A stretch of DNA of 5,789 nt from an uncultured bacterium. GTDB lineage: Bacteria; Bacillota; Clostridia; Lachnospirales; Lachnospiraceae. Below are positions 3,511-5,789 of the stretch, piece by piece. The DNA is taken from assembly GCA_946543095.1 (NCBI GenBank), contig CAMNLO010000120.1, forward strand, positions 1 through 5,789, written 5' to 3'. Positions within the stretch are counted from its first letter, which is position 1. Each line of letters opens with the position of its first letter. The position numbers were made by a program, and so were the translations under genes. The notes beneath the pieces were generated by a model. It saw nothing but the letters and a program-made list of their open reading frames with translations. It was not told the origin of the DNA and did no database searches.

Positions 3511-5789
3511 ATGAAAAAGAACAGGATCCGACCGATTTCTTCCGGCAAGAACATGCGTATGAGCTATCAGAAGCAGAAAGAAGTTCTTGCTATGCCCAAT
3601 CTCATTGAGCTGCAGCAAAAATCCTATCAATGGTTTCTGAAAGACGGCATCCGCGAGGTGTTCGATGACATTTCCCCCATCGAGAATTACAGCGGCTCCT
3701 TAAGCCTTGAGTTCAAGGAATTCCGGCTGTGCGTGGAGGACACGAAGTACAGCATCGAAAAATGCAAGGAGAGGGATGCAACCTATGCCGCGCCCTTAAA
3801 GGTGAAGGTGGCCCTCTTTAATAAAGAAAGGGGAGAGGTTTCCGAACACGAGATCTTCATGGGGGATCTGCCCCTGATGACGGAAAACGGGACCTTTGTG
3901 ATCAACGGAGCGGAGCGTGTCATCGTCTCCCAGCTGGTCCGTTCCCCCGGCATTTATTTTGATGTGACCCATGACAAGACCGGAAAGCGCCTGTATGCCA
4001 GCACCGTGATCCCCTCCAGGGGCGCCTGGCTGGAGTATGAGACGGATTCCTCCGACGTGTTCTATGTGCGCGTGGACAGAAACCGCAAGATGCCCGTGAC
4101 CGTGCTCTTAAGAGCCCTGGGTCTTGGGACCAATGATGAGATCAGAGAGGTCTTCGGCGAGGAAGAAAAGCTGGAAGCCACCTTTGCGAAGGATGTGGCC
4201 CAGTCCGGCCAGGAAGGCCTTCTGGAATTATATAAAAAGATCCGTCCCGGCGAGCCCTTATCCGTGGAAAGCGCGGAGCAGCTGGTGAACAATATGTTCT
4301 TTGACCAGAGACGCTATGGCCTGGCCAGAGTGGGACGCTATAAGTTCAATAAGAAGCTGATGTTAAAGAACCGGGTGACGGGCATGACTCTGGCGGAGGA
4401 TGCCGTGGATCCCGAAAGCGGCGAGATCCTGGCGGAAGCCGGGACGAAGCTCACGGAGGAGCTGGCGGAGAAGATCCAGAACGCCGCAGTCCCCTATGTG
4501 ACCGTGCAGACGGAGGAGAAGAACGAAAAGATCCTCTCCAACCTGGCGGTGGACATCAAATGCTATCTGCCGGACTGCGATCCGGAGAGGCTGGGAGTCC
4601 ACGAGCTGGTGTATTATCCCGTGTTAAAGCAGCTGATGGAGGAATTCCCGGACAAGGAGGACCTCTATGAAGCCATCCGTCATAATATCCACGAGGTGGT
4701 GCCGAGGCATATCACAAAGGACGATATCTTCGCCTCCATCAATTATCTCTTAAATCTGGAATACGGCATCGGGACCCATGATGACATCGACCACCTGGGA
4801 AACCGCCGGATCCGCGCCGTAGGCGAGCTTCTGCAGAATCAGTACAGAGTGGGTCTGATCCGTCTGGAAAGAGTGGTCAGGGAGCGTATGAGCACACACG
4901 ACTCCGATGATGTGACCCCCCAGTCCCTGATCAATATCAAGCCCGTTCAGGCGGCCATCAAGGAGTTCTTCGGCTCCTCCCAGCTGTCCCAGTTCATGGA
5001 TCAGAACAATCCCCTGGGCGAGCTGACCCACAAGAGACGTCTGTCCGCGCTGGGTCCCGGCGGCCTCTCCCGTGAGAGAGCCGGTTTCGAGGTCCGTGAC
5101 GTGCATTATTCCCATTACGGCAGAATGTGCCCCATTGAGACCCCCGAAGGTCCCAACATCGGTCTGATCAACTCCCTGGCCTCCTATGCCCGGATCAATG
5201 AGTACGGCTTTATCGAGGCCCCTTACAGGATCGTGGACCGCACGGATCCCGCGAACCCGAAGGTCACGGATGATGTGGTGTACATGACCGCAGACGAAGA
5301 GGACCGCTATCATGTGGCCCAGGCCTCCGAGCCGCTGGATGCGGAAGGCCATTTCCTGAACGACTATGTTTCCGGCCGTTATCGTGACGAGACCCAAAGC
5401 TATCCCAAGCGGGTCTTCGAGTTCATGGACGTGTCCCCGAGAATGGTGTTCTCCGTGGCCACGGCCCTGATCCCCTTCCTGCAGAACGACGACGCGAACC
5501 GCGCCCTGATGGGCTCCAACATGCAGCGTCAGGCCGTTCCGCTTCTCACGACGGAAGCGCCTGTCATCGGTACGGGTATTGAAGAAAAAGCGGCAGTTGA
5601 CTCGGGCGTCTGCATCGTCGCAAAGAAAGACGGAACGGTGACCCGTTCCACCGCGACCGAGATCGTGATGAAAAATGACGACGGAACCGAGGATGTCTAT
5701 CATCTGACGAAGTTCCTGCGCTCAAACCAGAGCAACTGCTACAATCAGTCCCCGATCGTCATCAAGGGCGATCATGTAAATGCCGGAGA
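3511..5789 (+). CDS. rpoB: DNA-directed RNA polymerase subunit beta, 5' part (runs off the window)
   Basis: The beta subunit forms half of the catalytic cleft of RNA polymerase. The frame is open for 759 codons to the window end, with no stop or frameshift; whole proteins are usually near 1,200 residues or more. Landmarks are [18 protein letters not shown] (beginning [12 protein letters not shown] here, residues 131-151), the rifampicin-binding cluster [18 protein letters not shown] (488-505) with [14 protein letters not shown] (506-519), [17 protein letters not shown] (537-553) and [15 protein letters not shown] (665-679). The residues most often changed in rifampicin resistance (E. coli Asp516, His526, Ser531) are all wild type: Asp497, His507, Ser512. 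The position of E. coli Ser522 is Gly503, probably natural variation. The gene has its own promoter at 3394 and a terminator separates it from rplL. The ybxB gene found between rplL and rpoB in B. subtilis is absent. rpoC is expected downstream. Confidence 0.98.
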   Translation, partial: MKKNRIRPISSGKNMRMSYQKQKEVLAMPNLIELQQKSYQWFLKDGIREVFDDISPIENYSGSLSLEFKEFRLCVEDTKYSIEKCKERDATYAAPLKVKVALFNKERGEVSEHEIFMGDLPLMTENGTFVINGAERVIVSQLVRSPGIYFDVTHDKTGKRLYASTVIPSRGAWLEYETDSSDVFYVRVDRNRKMPVTVLLRALGLGTNDEIREVFGEEEKLEATFAKDVAQSGQEGLLELYKKIRPGEPLSVESAEQLVNNMFFDQRRYGLARVGRYKFNKKLMLKNRVTGMTLAEDAVDPESGEILAEAGTKLTEELAEKIQNAAVPYVTVQTEEKNEKILSNLAVDIKCYLPDCDPERLGVHELVYYPVLKQLMEEFPDKEDLYEAIRHNIHEVVPRHITKDDIFASINYLLNLEYGIGTHDDIDHLGNRRIRAVGELLQNQYRVGLIRLERVVRERMSTHDSDDVTPQSLINIKPVQAAIKEFFGSSQLSQFMDQNNPLGELTHKRRLSALGPGGLSRERAGFEVRDVHYSHYGRMCPIETPEGPNIGLINSLASYARINEYGFIEAPYRIVDRTDPANPKVTDDVVYMTADEEDRYHVAQASEPLDAEGHFLNDYVSGRYRDETQSYPKRVFEFMDVSPRMVFSVATALIPFLQNDDANRALMGSNMQRQAVPLLTTEAPVIGTGIEEKAAVDSGVCIVAKKDGTVTRSTATEIVMKNDDGTEDVYHLTKFLRSNQSNCYNQSPIVIKGDHVNAG

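Noticed and set aside
4750..5703. 317-codon open frame on the minus strand inside rpoB
   Set aside because: It lies wholly antisense to highly conserved rpoB codons. Its translation is rich in His, Gly and Val with no recognisable domain, as expected of a codon-bias shadow.
1..5789. CRISPR arrays, insertion sequences, tRNA or rRNA genes, defence or phage genes
   Set aside because: No regular repeats with spacers, transposase-like frames, cloverleaf sequences or accessory proteins were seen. The content is core metabolism, ribosome and transcription genes.

Overview
The window looks like chromosomal DNA from a moderately GC-rich member of the Firmicutes, most probably class Clostridia near Lachnospiraceae. 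This placement is inferred from strong AGGAGG ribosome binding sites, a Firmicutes-type L10 leader RNA, and the wording of the RpoB and L7/L12 proteins. All confidently called genes lie on the + strand.

Positions 1-1877 hold the end of a branched-chain amino acid (LIV-type) ABC transporter operon. It contains the two ATPase genes livG (68-922) and livF (956-1675), then a 66-codon gene of unknown function (1677-1877) whose start lies one base after the livF stop. A few codons ending just before livG may be the tail of the upstream permease gene, but this is weak.

Positions 1878-2216 form a 339-base control region with no convincing gene. It holds a dyad after the small gene, a promoter candidate (TTGACA, 17 bases, TGG-TAATCT), the folded L10 leader with its conserved CCTGCCGAAGACAGCAGG segment, an intrinsic attenuator at 2037-2065, and two further strong hairpins without T-tracts. 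It controls rplJ (2217-2837, ribosomal protein L10 with a long Ala/Glu-rich tail) and rplL (2928-3302, L7/L12), which together build the ribosomal stalk. In Bacillus subtilis the L10(L12)4 complex represses its own operon through such a leader.

A strong terminator at 3331-3362 follows rplL. A second promoter of the same design (TTGACA, 17 bases, TGA-TATTCT) drives rpoB, which begins at 3511 and runs off the window end after 759 codons. The 80-base rpoB leader contains a short upstream ORF. The stalk genes and the RNA polymerase gene are therefore adjacent but have separate transcription signals.

This is mostly core-genome content, and I see no new defence system, mobile element, CRISPR array, tRNA or rRNA. 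The points most worth a second look are the regulatory leaders, the L10 tail and the small gene after livF.
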